64,000 nt of DNA, taken from the NCBI GenBank assembly GCA_014904985.1, contig MU128940.1, positions 1 through 64,000 of the forward strand, read 5' to 3'. Every line of letters begins with the position of its first letter. The first letter of the stretch is position 1. Origin of the DNA: Hydnum rufescens UP504 (Eukaryota; Basidiomycota; Agaricomycetes; Cantharellales; Hydnaceae). The notes beneath the pieces are model-generated. The model was given only the letters and a program-made list of their open reading frames with translations. It was not told the DNA's origin and searched no databases. This document shows, piece after piece, positions 34,791 through 45,876 of the stretch. The position numbers and the translations under genes were made by a program.

Positions 34791-36025
34791 TGCAGGCTGG
34801 TCAGCCATATTTGATACCTATGATAGGTATCAAATCTCAGGCACTATTTGGTACCTAAGTAGGTCTAATAGTGATGGGGTGCCATAGGGGTGCCAATCAA
34901 TAATTCAATATTGGAGAATCATTGGAATCAGCCCCAATAGGGCATATGGGGCCCCATTATGGTTCAATGGGGCCCTATTATGGCCCCCAAATGAGCCTTC
35001 CTCACCCTAAGGCCCAAATGGGGCCCCATTATGCAACTTGAGAACATTTTGTTGGCCAAGCACAATAGTATATTGGGGTATCTCTGGCATCTAAGTCTAA
35101 GGGGCTAACTAATAGTATATTTGTGACCAGTGTGCTGGGTTAATCCTCATGTCCCAGAACCAGATCAAGGGAGGTTAGGAATGTGAGGTCCTCTGCCTCA
35201 GATCCTTCTTCCAACTCCCCATTTCATCATGATCAGAACTTGCTTCTTCAGCCTGGGCTCTACCATGCTGGCAGACTCATGCCCTCTGTAATGGAGGCAG
35301 TTGGTCTGGAATGTTTCCCCAGTCCACCCACCCATCCCTACCAAGAAGTCCTGCTGTGTGATGTTTCCAGTTGTTGACCAGGTCATGCAAGTGATGTAAC
35401 TCCATTAAGACAAAGAATTTGACATCTTCATCTGTCCACATCCCCATAGTTGTTAGTTCACATTCAGTCAAGTTGGGAAGAACCCCTACTATTGCAAAAT
35501 CAAAGGTATGCTGGGTGGCAGCATACTGCTTTGTGAGCCAGCAACATAGATTGGAGAGTTCAGCTTTGCAGCTGCATACACCCACCACACCCAGGTGGGG
35601 TTCATATGCCCTAGTTAGGGCCAGGTCCATTTGGGTGCTCCCTCAGGGGAGCAGATTTTCATTCATGGGGACTTGTTCATGGTTTTTGTTTGTGGTGCAT
35701 CATTCAGCAGGTTTGTGGTTGGGGGTGTATGCAGGTTCTGGTTCAGGATCTAGAGAAATTTAAAATGAAGCATTAGTGGAACAGTAATGCAGTGCAAAAA
35801 GAGCAGCTTACACTGCTCTTTTTGTGCCACAAGAATAAAAAATAAAAACAAAAACAAAACTTACCTTGCAGCACCCCACACCTGCTGCAGTGGGTGTGGG
35901 GTACTGGGGCCCTGTACTCTGGCTCATATGTACAGTGGGTTGTATTGGTCCTCCCTGCAGTTTTTGTTTGTGGGGGTCATTCATGGGTTTTGTTCATGGC
36001 ATGTCATTTTGTGGGTTTATGGTTG
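34791..36025. other. Repeat-derived stretch with one open frame
   Basis: It holds a short palindrome (TTTGATACCT/AGGTATCAAA, 34808-34834), GGGGCCCCATT-type repeats (about 34900-35040) and a 117-codon minus frame at 35277-35630 with no recognised domain. The hairpin unit at 35750-35902 is listed separately. Confidence 0.45.
35750..35902 (-). other. Hairpin exon / hairpin intron unit, minus strand
   Basis: Minus-strand order: exon hairpin 35902-35873 (arms ACCCCACACC type); donor GTAAGT starting at 35864; intron hairpin about 35826-35793 (GCAAAAAGAGCAG paired with CTGCTCTTTTTGTGC); branch-like CACTAAT; acceptor CTAG ending at 35750. The intron-like span is 115 nt. Same architecture as the units at 43 and 46 kb. 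Confidence 0.65.
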
Positions 36026-36501
36026 TGTTAATTCGGTCATATCTGAATTAAGGGTTGACAGTAGGGAACTCCCAGGTGGGGGTTGGGGTCCCAGTTGGGG
36101 ACTCGTAAGCACGTATAAGGGTGTAGTACTTGCCTTAGATGGAATTTCTAGAGAGTCCATAGTAGGTCTCATTACAGAAGAAGTTGGCCTGTTGCAAAGT
36201 GTGCTGTTCCAGCACCACGCAAAGGCATGAGTTGCAGGAAAGTAAAAAGATGCATTTCCAGGGCTTGCCGGGTAAGCTAGTACAGTGAATCTATGCTATT
36301 ACGTAAGCAAGGAATCTAGCTAAACCTGGGGCAGCACCAAACTCCCTGTGGGAGAAGCTTTCCACCAGTTTTGGTGGAGGAAGGGAAAAAGAAGAAAAAG
36401 AAAAGGGAAGAGAGGGGTTCAATGATGAAAGAGTACAGAAGTGGCGGGATAGATATGATGATGGATGGCCCTGCTGTCATGAGAATTTCATGCTACTAAC
36501 A
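36026..36501 (-). repeat. Probable 3' LTR of the second gypsy element
   Basis: On the minus strand it starts TGTTAGTAGC directly after a purine tract (GGAATGGGGGGCAT) and ends AATTAACA, giving TG...CA with matching short inverted ends. No second copy is found near 43 kb, where a palindromic repeat occupies the expected 5' end, so the pairing cannot be confirmed. Confidence 0.6.
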
Positions 36502-37021
36502 ATGCCCCCCATTCCTACAGGCATGAGTATCTAGCGTCATGAGGAATACTCTCTGTGGCGTCATGGGTCGGGATCCTTGTCACTATCATCAGTTCTGTAG
36601 TATTGATCACATTGGGTTTTGGAGCATATGGTTCGATGTTGCGACCCACTGGACCCTGCATGGGCTAGCTCTAGTTCCATGCGCGAGTGTTGATTGAGTC
36701 GATCCAGCCCCAGATGAGTTGGTGCCAGGTGGATGATGGGAGCTTCGAGCCATGTCCCATCAGTGGCATTGATGTATGGTGCTCAGCCCACTATTTGAGG
36801 TCACGCTGAAGCTAAGGACTGGTTCAGAGCGTACATATCAGGAAGTTCCCTAGGGGCCAGGGGGTGATAGTGCTTGAGGGTCCGGGGAGGGGAGCATCTT
36901 CTTTTGCTGGTGTTGTCAGATGCTAAGTCTCTGGAGTGCGCTCAAGGGTCTGGTGAGGATTGTCATGGTGGCCTGGAGTGGGAAGACTGGTCATTCTGTG
37001 GCCTCCAGTGTCTATCCTCTT
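36502..37021. other. Unassigned spacer before the second gypsy's extra ORF
   Basis: No domain is recognised. On the minus strand it would be the untranslated tail between the extra ORF and the 3' LTR. Confidence 0.4.
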
Positions 37022-38380
37022 CTAGGGGTATGGGAATATGGTTGGGGCCCAAGTGTGGGTTGTGAGACCATCCTCGGGGGGCAGGTCTGAAGCCCTGGCC
37101 AGGTCATGGCCTGGGTTCTGCTCCATAGGTGATGGTAGCTTGGGTTGCCAGATTGGGCAATCCTTCCCACCAAATGTCAGTGTCTGGCTGACTTTCTTGT
37201 GACATGGACGGCGTGTTTTCTCCTTGGGGAGCATCTCCCCAGGTCGGTGAGTCCATATCCATGTCGAATGGGGAACTGGTGGAGCCTGTAGTATTTTCTG
37301 TAGGGCCGGACATACTTTGGGCTGGGATGTTGGTGTCTTCTGTACCCTGAGGAGTAGTCGTAGTTGCTTTTTGTTCCGCAGTGGTCATGAATGTGCCATC
37401 CGGTCAGTAGTAACGTGCTGAATATAGCAACTTTGTTACATTGTCCAGTACATTGAAGTTGTTGGGGCAGGGCGGGGGCCTGGGAATGTGTCCTGCCATG
37501 CGTATGATTCGTGATCCTCAATGCCTGGGAAGGTGGGGACCTCCCCTTCATAGTGGTTGCAGAGTAGGAGGGGTTCTTTTTGGCGAGCCTCGTCAGTGGC
37601 AAAGTACCCATCTTGTAGCAGCATCGTTCTGGTCTTGGGCTCCACCTGTATTGAGTCAATGCTATGGGTGGAATCTACATAGGCATGCAGGTGATAGGTG
37701 TGAAGTTGTTTCCACAGCAGGGTTTCCTTAATTTTGTCTGTCAGTTTGTCCCAGACAAATCCTGCTGGAGCACTTAGGTACCATGAGATCGGGGGGATGT
37801 CTTCGAGTTTGTCATAGGGAGGGTGGGGGTTGACGAACTGGTGGTGGGCCTTGGTGTAGTTGGAGTAGGCTAAGAGGATCACGATTACTCGAGTGATTTT
37901 CAGGTATCAAGCATGGAGAGCATCGCTGATGTACCATGGTTTGAACAAGTTCTCGAATCTGGGACAGTTAGGTGCATTGATGCGATAACACAGGTCCCTG
38001 GCCAGACTGGGGATCAGGAACTTTGACTTGTGCTCATTTTTGTCTGCCTGGGTCCAAGTGTACTCCCAGGAAGCCCGTAGGGTGTCTAGGCATTCTTTGT
38101 GTATGAAGAATTGTTTGTTCTCATATTGCACATCGCATATGGGTTGGAGGAAGGTGGGGACAAAGGCCAAAAGTAGACTACTGGGGGGAGAGGCAGAGAT
38201 TAGCTCATATGAAGGCCTATGGCCCAGGAAGTCGCATATGCCCATGTGTCCCATTCGTGTAAGCTGCAGCATCGGTGGCATGAAGACTCCAGCTGTCGTG
38301 TCCCAGAATGTGTAGCTGTGATGTTGGCTACCCACATAATGGGCTGGTTGTGGATCATTGAAGTTGGTACAGGAGATCAT
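37022..38380 (-). pseudogene. Extra ORF downstream of gypsy pol, function unknown
   Basis: Three adjoining minus frames (37907-38380, 37436-37882, 37022-37388) read as one protein of roughly 430 residues broken by stops and shifts. They lie after the chromodomain, in the position where env would be in retroviruses. I see no signal peptide or clear membrane segment, so env identity is not supported. The middle part is Trp/Tyr/His-rich (WKQLHTYHLHAYVDST); the C-terminal part is Ser/Thr/Pro-rich. It could be an acquired host gene fragment or an element-specific accessory protein. Confidence 0.5.
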
Positions 38381-38424
38381 GATATGGCAGTATGGTCAGC
38401 ATGTGTTTGAAGTGTGCAGTTTGG

Positions 38425-41400
38425 CTAACCCTGTGAAGTAGATCTCGATGGGAGTGGTGGCCTTAGGTATAGGGGTGCTTTTTTCCTATGGTATTCCTGT
38501 AGGGCCTCCGGGGCGTTTCTTAGGTCGCAGCTGGATTGCCAGGAGTCATGTTCTGGGCCATAGCCTAACCAACAGACTAGATATTCAATCAAACATTTTT
38601 GTTTATTGTGTTGGTGGTCAATAATTTCATCCACCTCATACTCTTCTGAAGACTGTAATCCGTCCCGTGGGTTTGTGAGTTGGGGGCAGTCCTTGTCTTC
38701 TGACTGTCTATACAGTGTCAGGTGCTCTAGATTGACCACATTATGCATTGGCATGGAATCAGGCAGCCTTAACCAGTAAGCCATGGGGCTAACCACTTCC
38801 GTGATCTCAAAAGGCCCTATGCGACATTGCATGAACTTGCGACCCATACCCTTAACATCCACTAGTTCTAGGGTATGGGGGTTTATTAGTACTTCGTCAC
38901 CTATTTTGTATAGTATGGCTTGATGTTTTTTGTCGTACTGGTAGGCTTGAGTATTGGCCAACCTCACTATAGCATCTCTGGCTAGATCTCGTCATACTCT
39001 GAGAGTGTTTATTCTACTGTTGGCCAGGGGGCTGGTCATTTGCAGGGGTTCGGCTTCCTCCTGTAATAGTCATAGAGGAGTCCAGGGAATGTACCCTAAT
39101 AAAAGTTCTGCGGGGGCAGCTTGGGTGGATGAGTGTACTGCCCAGTTGTAGGTGGAGGCCAACATGTCTAGCCAGTCGACCCAGTCCATATGATCAGTAC
39201 TTACATAACACCGAATCATGGTCTCCAGATGCTGGTTCATGACCTCCATCTGGCCGTCTGTTTGAGGATGGTGCGATGTGGACATAGCCAGTCGGGTGTC
39301 AAAATAGTTGGCCAGAGCCCGCCAAAAGTTACTTATGAACTGAGGGTCATGATCACTCACTATCCGTTTGGGCAACCTGAAATGTTTGTATACTTCTCAG
39401 TATAGCAAAGTCGCTACTCGGTCAGCTGTGACCCATGTGGTTGTTGGTATGAATGTTCCATACTTGGTAAGTTTGTCCACTACTATGAGTATAGCATCAT
39501 GTCCCTTCGATTCAGGTAGTCCTGTCATGAAGTCCATGCTGATCACTTTGAATGGCAGGCTAGGGACTTTGATCAGGGCCAGGTAACCTTTAGGCCCTGA
39601 CCTATCATGTTTGGTTTTTTGACATATGTCACAGGTGTCACAATACCATATAACATCCTTTCGCATGGACTTCCAGTAGTAACCTCGCTGCAGCACTTCT
39701 AGAGTTTTTCCCACCACCTGTGCACTGCTTCATGGGGGGAGTCATGCACCTCTTTGACCAGGTCCAATTGTTTGTTCTGTGGTACACAGAGCCTGAACTG
39801 ATTATCGGCATCTTTAAAAAGTATCAGTCTGTTACGTCCTCATGTAAAACGTTGAAATTGCTTGATTTCAATGTTCGGATCTGGAATGTTTTCCTCCCCT
39901 GTTGTGGGATTTGTTTGGGCCCACACAGCCTTAAACTCAGGATTGTGCTTGTAACCTTCCTGAAATTGACATATAATCTCTGGTGAGACTGCTAGGTTTA
40001 GCCCTGGTGCTCTTCTTGGAAGGCGTTGCAGTTCTGTATCCTCTTGTGTGACTTCCCCTGCATTACTTGGGACAGGGGTTGTTGGCACCGTGGCACCAGG
40101 TTGGGCCTTTGCTTGGGCTCTTGTTTGGACAAATACAGCTTTCCCAAGGCTGGGGGAGTGCATGTAACGGTTCCAGCTCTTGGCTTGACTATCCTCATTG
40201 GCTACAAGTTCTGGAATGTTTTGGTCTGTGGGGGATACCACCTCAGGGGTCAATTCCAATCTTGACAGGGGGTCCACATTGGAGTGCACTCAGCCTGGAC
40301 GGTGTACAATTGCCATACCTGGAAAGGCCGCAAATACTGCCCCCCATGCACTAAGGCATCAATTTGTGTTCTCATAAGTTTTTGCCCATTGTAGTGCTGC
40401 ATGATCAGTTACTAGTAATATACATTCTCCTTCGATGAAGGGTAGGAACCGGATCAGGCTGTCTTTGGCAGCTAGGGCTTCCCGTTCGGTGGTGGAGTAA
40501 TGCGTCTCAGCGGCTTTGCATGTGCGACTCCAATATGCAATAACCCATTCCACAAATACAATGGTATCTTTGAAGTTCTGGGCCCAGTCGTTTGTTGGGG
40601 ATTGGTCATCCTGCATGTCTGATAGTTTAGTTGTGAGTTCGGGAATAGGACTCTTGTCATTGTAGGCCTTCTGTAGTTGGTTGTAAGTCTTAGTACCCCA
40701 TAAATCTCGTATGGTTATAGGCTGGATCTGCTGTAGTGCTCCTGCAAGGGCAACATCGGAAGCATCTGTGTACAGATGGTATCCCTGTCCTTTGACCAGG
40801 TGACCCTGCACTGGTGTGGATGTGAGGGCTAGTTTCAACACCCTGTAGGCCTCTTCATGTTTGGCCCCCCAGTACCAGGGTGCTCCTTTCCTGAGTAGTG
40901 TGAATAGCGGTGCCGCACACTCTGAGAAATGAGGAATATAGGCAGCAAAATACACTGTCATTCCTAGAAAGGTCTCCAGGTCCTTTTGGTGCTGGGGAGG
41001 GGCCAGTGCGGCCACGGCTTGTACCTTTTCAGCATCCGTGGATAGACCTAGCCAAGATACTTTTTGTCCTAATAGTCGTATGCTACGATATCCCACATGG
41101 CATTTATGAGGTGCCAGGGTAATTCCTGATCTTTTGATGGCATTCAGCACAACGTCGATGTGTTTAAGGTGTTCCTCAAATGAGTGGGAATACACCACAA
41201 TGTCATCTATGTAGACTAGAGTGAATACCCATAAGTAGGGGGATAAAATTTCTTGCATAACTCGTTGGAAGATGGGTGGGCCATTTCGCCAGCCAAAGGG
41301 CATTCTAGTGAACTGATGAAGGCCCTGGTGAGTTCTCATAGCTGTGTAGGGCTGGGAGACTTTGTCAAATTCTAGCTGGGTGAAACCTGCTAGTGCGTCA

Positions 41401-42841
41401 AAGGAGGACAAGTACTGAGCCCCTGAAAGAGCCTGCAGGATGTCCGTCTGCTGGGGGATGGGGAACTGGTCCGCTATGGTGGCCACGTTTAATTTTCTCC
41501 AGTCTACACAGAGTCGATCCTTGCCATTCTTGTGTACGATAAGTATGGGGGCTCCCCAAGGGCTGTTGGATGGTTCGATTACACCCTGTTTCAACCATAG
41601 GTCAAGCTGTTTGTCGATAAGCTCACATTTGGCAGGTGAGGCAATGTACAGCACTGCTGAAATAGGTTTTGTCCCCGCTTCGAGTTCTATATGCACCCTG
41701 GTAGGGTGCTTTCCCAATCATCCATTGAACCCAAAAGCCAATTCATTTTTTTGTAGTACCTTGTAGATATGGGCTCTTTGCTTGGCTGGCAAGGATGGAT
41801 CCACATCCACAAGCTTCTCTAGGTCTTTGGAATTGAGCATGTCCATACTACTGGATTCAGCGGTCTTGGGACCCCAACTGCTGGGTTCCTCGCTCTCGGT
41901 TGGGGCCATTGACTGGGTTGCTTTTCCTTCATTGTTGGGGTGATTTAGGTCCTTTTGGTTGAGGGACCCTTCCACTAGTGCTTGTACCAGTGCGGCCCAT
42001 AGAATTGCTCCTTCTCTTTGGTCATTAGACTATCTTCCTTGGCCAGACAGGCCACAGGATCAAACATTAGACCTAGTACTTCCCCTTTTCGTACATACTT
42101 GGGCATGGGTGAAGGGTTGGCAATGGACAGGTACACATTGTTAGCTGTGTCAACTAAACAGTCGGTGGAGGCCAGGAAACTGTCCTGTCCTCGCCAGAGG
42201 ACATGTTTCTCAATGAGTCATGTCCTGTTTCAGTGATCAAAATTACCATATATTGGAATTTTGGATATGTATCCTCCCAGTATGCAAGTATCCTTTGCGG
42301 CATAGACCTTTCCCTTGCCTGTCTTGCGTTGAGGGGAAGAGTTGGAGGTTCTTCCAAGGGAAATTTTAGTTATTTGTGAGACAGTGAAACTCTCTGAGTG
42401 GCTACCTGCTTGGGTAGCAGGTATTTGGTGTTCACTATTCCCAACTCACCAATAGGCCTCATGTTCTGGCCTCATAGTATGTAGTTGCCAGGATCTGTGG
42501 GTATCCTCACCTATGAGTAACGGGGCATTCATCCCCTTGACGACATAGGCTTCTATGTTGTGTAGGAGGACCAGTCCTAACTGACTACAGAAGTACAGAT
42601 CAATTGTGATGTAGCCCAAACACTTGGCCTCCCTGGTGAGATGTATCAACCTTAGTTTCAGGCCTTGCTTGATAGTGGGAGCTTCAGCCCCCATAGACCA
42701 TAAGCAACATGCCGATACTAACGTGGCTGCAGCACCCGAATTGGCAACTGCTTCAATAGTTGTTCCCTGGGGGCCATTCACCCAGCACTCGATCTTGAAG
42801 GCATCCATGCCCAGGCTAGCTAATCCTGGTGGTTTCTTCAT
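38425..42841 (-). pseudogene. Second gypsy polyprotein (protease-RT-RNase H-integrase-chromodomain)
   Basis: Minus order: retropepsin-like domain (42446-42841), in which the expected catalytic DSGA reads NSGA; linker frames (41718-42357); RT/RNase H open for 452 codons (40359-41717) with LCVDWRKLN, YIDDIVVYS, LYTDASD and STTEREALAAK; linker 39840-40289; integrase zinc and core (39397-39717, CDTCDICQKTKH, MDFMTGLP); SDHDPQF and TDGQMEVMNQ (39070-39375); chromodomain VDEIIDH...WLGYGPEHDSW (38425-38967). Seven TGAs stand where CGA is expected, and SDHD replaces the usual SDRD by a CpG to CpA change. The gag region is not seen upstream. Confidence 0.92.
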
Positions 42842-42964
42842 TCAGCGTGTCTGCATTGGGCATGTTGCTGTCTGTCCCATTGTTTGGTGGGTCTTCGTTT
42901 GGGGCATTGCTGTTTGGGCCCTCATTTTGCAGGTTTTCATCATGCCTTGGATCCAAGGCCTCAA

Positions 42965-43106
42965 TCTAGAAGAATACAAACTGTGTTAGTATAAAGATTC
43001 AAAAGAGCACAAAAAGAGCAGCTTTTGCTGCTCTTTTTGCACCATTGTATCTACTAGTAGAAAACCTCACCTCATGACCACACACCCTCAGTGGCGGGTG
43101 TGTGGT
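42965..43106 (-). other. Hairpin exon / hairpin intron unit, minus strand
   Basis: Exon hairpin 43105-43078 (CCACACACC paired with GGGTGTGTGG, loop with mismatches); donor GTGAGG from 43070; intron hairpin about 43043-43008 (GCACAAAAAGAGCAGC type); branch-like ATACTAACAC; acceptor TTCTTCTAG ending at 42965. Intron-like span 106 nt. The downstream exon reads into the region just before the gypsy protease (IEALDPRHDENLQNEGP). Confidence 0.7.
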
Positions 43107-43189
43107 TGCATGCTTGCCTTTCCAGGCAGTTGCATGTTGTTGTTGTAGAAGTAAGATACCAAATTCAATGCCAGCAATTGCCAATACTC

Positions 43190-43770
43190 AAGAAGTGCCC
43201 CAAGTGCCAGCATTACAGGCACAATACAGATTAATAGCAAGCATGTGGATGTGGAATATATAATATATAATAAATATTTGTTTAAAAATGTGAAGAAGAG
43301 GATGATAATGAGCCAGAGCTCAATAAGGGACAATATGCCTCATTGCAAAGTGGATTGGGCCACTTCCATGCATCAGAATTGGCCCAAATTTGAATATAGT
43401 GATAGTATATATACACCTTATATGGGTGACTAATTATATCGGACGATTCTGGCATTTTTCAATTTTTCACACCTTCAATTCCCTATTTAGGGAATTGAAG
43501 GTGTGAAAAATTGAAGAATGCCAGAATCATCCAATATAATTAGTCGCCCATATAAGGTGTATATATACCATCACTATATTTAAATTTGGGCCAATTCTGA
43601 TGCGTGGAAGTGGCCCAATCCACTTTGCAATGAGGCATATTGTCCCTTATTGAGCTCTGGCTCATTATCATCCTCTTCTTCACATTTTTAAACAAATATT
43701 TATTATATATTATATATTCCACATCCACATGCTTGCTATTAGTCTGTATTGTGCTTGTAGCACCAGCACT
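43190..43770. repeat. Long palindrome (two about 285-bp arms)
   Basis: The dyad lies near 43477, between AATTCCC and TATTTAGGGAATT. The arms are about 95% complementary, so each strand carries an almost identical 62-codon frame starting MDVEYIIYNKYLFKN (43245-43433 + and 43540-43728 -). Weaker inverted similarity continues outward to the two oppositely oriented hairpin/intron units at 42.97-43.11 and 43.92-44.05 kb. It may be a fold-back element or an inverted duplication. Confidence 0.9.
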
Positions 43771-43872
43771 TAGGGTGCTTCTTGAGTATCAGCAATTGCC
43801 AGCATTGAATTTCGCAAGTGCACAGCACAGCCACACCCAGCAACAGGAAAGCAACCACATGACTGTGACACA

Positions 43873-43900
43873 ACAGCAGCAGCAGCAGCAGCAGCAGCCC
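43873..43900 (+). repeat. (CAG)n microsatellite
   Basis: Nine consecutive CAG-type triplets, then CCCCAGCACATG. It lies just before an exon-type hairpin. Confidence 0.9.
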
Positions 43901-43913
43901 CAGCACATGACCA

Positions 43914-44054
43914 TGACCACACACCTGCTGAAGCAGGTGTGTGGTCATAAGGTAAGTTTTGTCTCACTAGATACACTAGCACAAAAAGAGTAGCACAAGC
44001 TACTCTTTTTGCGCTGCTGTGAATTTTATACTAATGAAGCCTTTATTATTCCAG
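43914..44054 (+). other. Hairpin exon / hairpin intron unit with compensated stem
   Basis: Exon hairpin 43914-43946 (GACCACACACCTGCT paired with GCAGGTGTGTGGTC); donor GTAAGT at 43952; intron hairpin 43978-44015, whose stem reads GAGTAGC/GCTACTC instead of GAGCAGC/GCTGCTC; branch-like TACTAAT at about 44030; acceptor TTCCAG ending 44054. Intron-like span 103 nt. Confidence 0.7.
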
Positions 44055-44174
44055 ATCAAAACCAAAAAAAAACAACAGGCTGCCCAATGAGTGGCCCCAG
44101 GCAAATGAAGCCACAGCAAATGAAACTGAGACAAATGAAACCACCAAACAAAGGCATGAGAGGCAGCAACACAA

Positions 44175-44735
44175 ACCACACACCCGCTGTGGAAGATAAA
44201 AACATCCAGTATCAGAAAATGTGAAATTACACAACTTCCAGCCATTGGACGATCACATGACCGATTATGAGATTAATTACAGCTATGCGCAGAAACCAAA
44301 TTCGTTTTGTAACTCCATCAGTTTTGATCGGAGAGGTACGCCCATATAACGCTTAGAAAGCTACGATTCACACCTTTCGAACGGTACCAAACACAAGTTG
44401 AACGGACCAAAACTGCACTCTCCAGGCCAATTTTATTATTAAAATCCAGGATTTCCAGTAAAAAACGAATACCTCCGTCAGTTCGCATTCAATACTCTCG
44501 GAACAACCGCGCCTAGAAAGATATAAAACATTCGCATCCAACGGTACTGAGCACGCGAAGAACAGATTAAAACTGAACTCTACAGAATGATATTACTATC
44601 AGAATCAACACCCATCAGTAAAAAACGAATTTCTCCGTCAGTTTACACCGGATCTGCTCGGAACCACCGCGCCCAGAAAGCTGTTAAAAATCCGCATCGA
44701 ATGATACCAAGCATGCCTATTACGGATACAAACTG
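44175..44735 (+). repeat. Dispersed repeat R
   Basis: Starts near GTGGAAGATAAAAAC after the left half of an exon hairpin. It contains three about 160-bp units (start points near 44315, 44475 and 44635) with CTCCGTCAGTTT, GCGCCCAGAAAG and CGCATCGAA blocks. Related copies: 31.54-32.11 kb (reverse) and 17.88-18.23 kb. This copy retains CpG, so it is the least decayed. Confidence 0.85.
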
Positions 44736-45876
44736 CTGTCTCTGCATCGAATCCCACACCATGCACTTGTTCCTTTTATTTAACCAGTAACAAAAACACC
44801 TTAACCACTGGACTATGCTCAGATTAATCTCCAGAACCTGGAGATGTCCTTTAATTTCGCTTCCCATGAGCCCCAAAACACATCACAAGATCAGTGACAT
44901 CATGCTCCAACCACTCCACAAGCTCAGCAAATTAGTGACATCATTCCCTTTATGAATCCTTTTGTTCTCTTTATGAATGACATCACTATGACTTCACTAT
45001 GACATCACACTCTATGGATGACTCAGCTATGACCGCATTATGACATCATTTCTTTATTACTCTTTTGTTCTACTCCACTATGACTCCCCCATGACATCAC
45101 TATGATCTCATAGCTTTATTACTCTTTTGTTCTTGCTCCATGCACAGCCACCTTCAGATAGGTATATAAGCTAGCAGATTTTCTTGTTCCCCCCATCTCC
45201 TCACTCTGGAAATCAACCACTGTCAACTACTGTCTACCATTCTGCTTAATATCTAAAGAACTGTCTATCTAAAGCCATCTGGAGCTAAGTCATCTTCAAG
45301 GTTGTCGAGACCAAGCTACTGGAAGCCATCTACCTGAAATACTGAAGCCAAGGATAGTTGCAGAACCTAAGGTTAGAGTTGCTGGACATCCAAGGAAAAA
45401 GTAAGCATAACGAAATACGAGTCAGGAAAGAAGATTGAAGCATACTAACCAAACTAACCAAGCACTGACCATTCCATAGCCCACAGATATCCACATTTTG
45501 ACTAGGAGGACGTAAACAAGGACACACAAATATCAGTAAATGAACAAACGCAACACGAACACGTATAAGCCTTTCCACAAGCATCCCAGACATATGTATA
45601 AGCCTTCCTATAAGCATCCTCCACATATAAGCCTTTCTATAAGCATTCCTTACGACGTATAAGCCTTCCTATAAGCATCTACGATATATCATTGACTATT
45701 GCTAGTCCATATCACATTCCATTCTCCAATAAACACATACATATCTTGCAGAGAGTGATCAACCATTGAAGTGAACCAACCCATTTGAATAAACAGAAAC
45801 ACAGTCTCCTATCTACACACTGGCTGAACCAGATTTTGATTTGACAGTCATCGGAGCTCCCAACCCTTCTTCTATA
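44736..45876 (-). repeat. Dispersed repeat S, copy 2, with tRNA-like boxes
   Basis: Inverted counterpart of 16.48-17.48 kb. Minus-strand AGTCCAGTGGTTAAGG (44799-44814) and GTGGGATTCGATGC (44744-44757) resemble pol III A and B boxes with tRNA-like spacing. On the plus strand are clustered TGACATCAC motifs (44890-45110), a TATA-like GGTATATAAG at about 45160, and about 30-bp repeats of ATAAGCCTTTCTATAAGCAT (45560-45690). It ends in a LINE-derived TVIGAPNPSS fragment. It could be an LTR-like element, a SINE/LINE chimera, or both. Confidence 0.65.

Noticed and set aside
35277..35630. Host gene on the minus strand (117 codons)
   Set aside because: No domain, no splice-linked neighbours, and it lies among repeats; not enough support for a gene call.
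37022..38380. Retroviral-type envelope gene
   Set aside because: Position fits, but no signal peptide, membrane anchor or cleavage motif is visible.
43245..43728. Two 62-codon genes encoding almost the same protein on opposite strands
   Set aside because: The identity follows automatically from the palindrome. No start context, domain or intron supports coding.
45330..45626. 98-residue minus-strand ORF
   Set aside because: It runs through short tandem ATAAGCCTTTCTATAAGCAT repeats of dispersed repeat S; the counterpart at 16.7 kb does not preserve a coding pattern.
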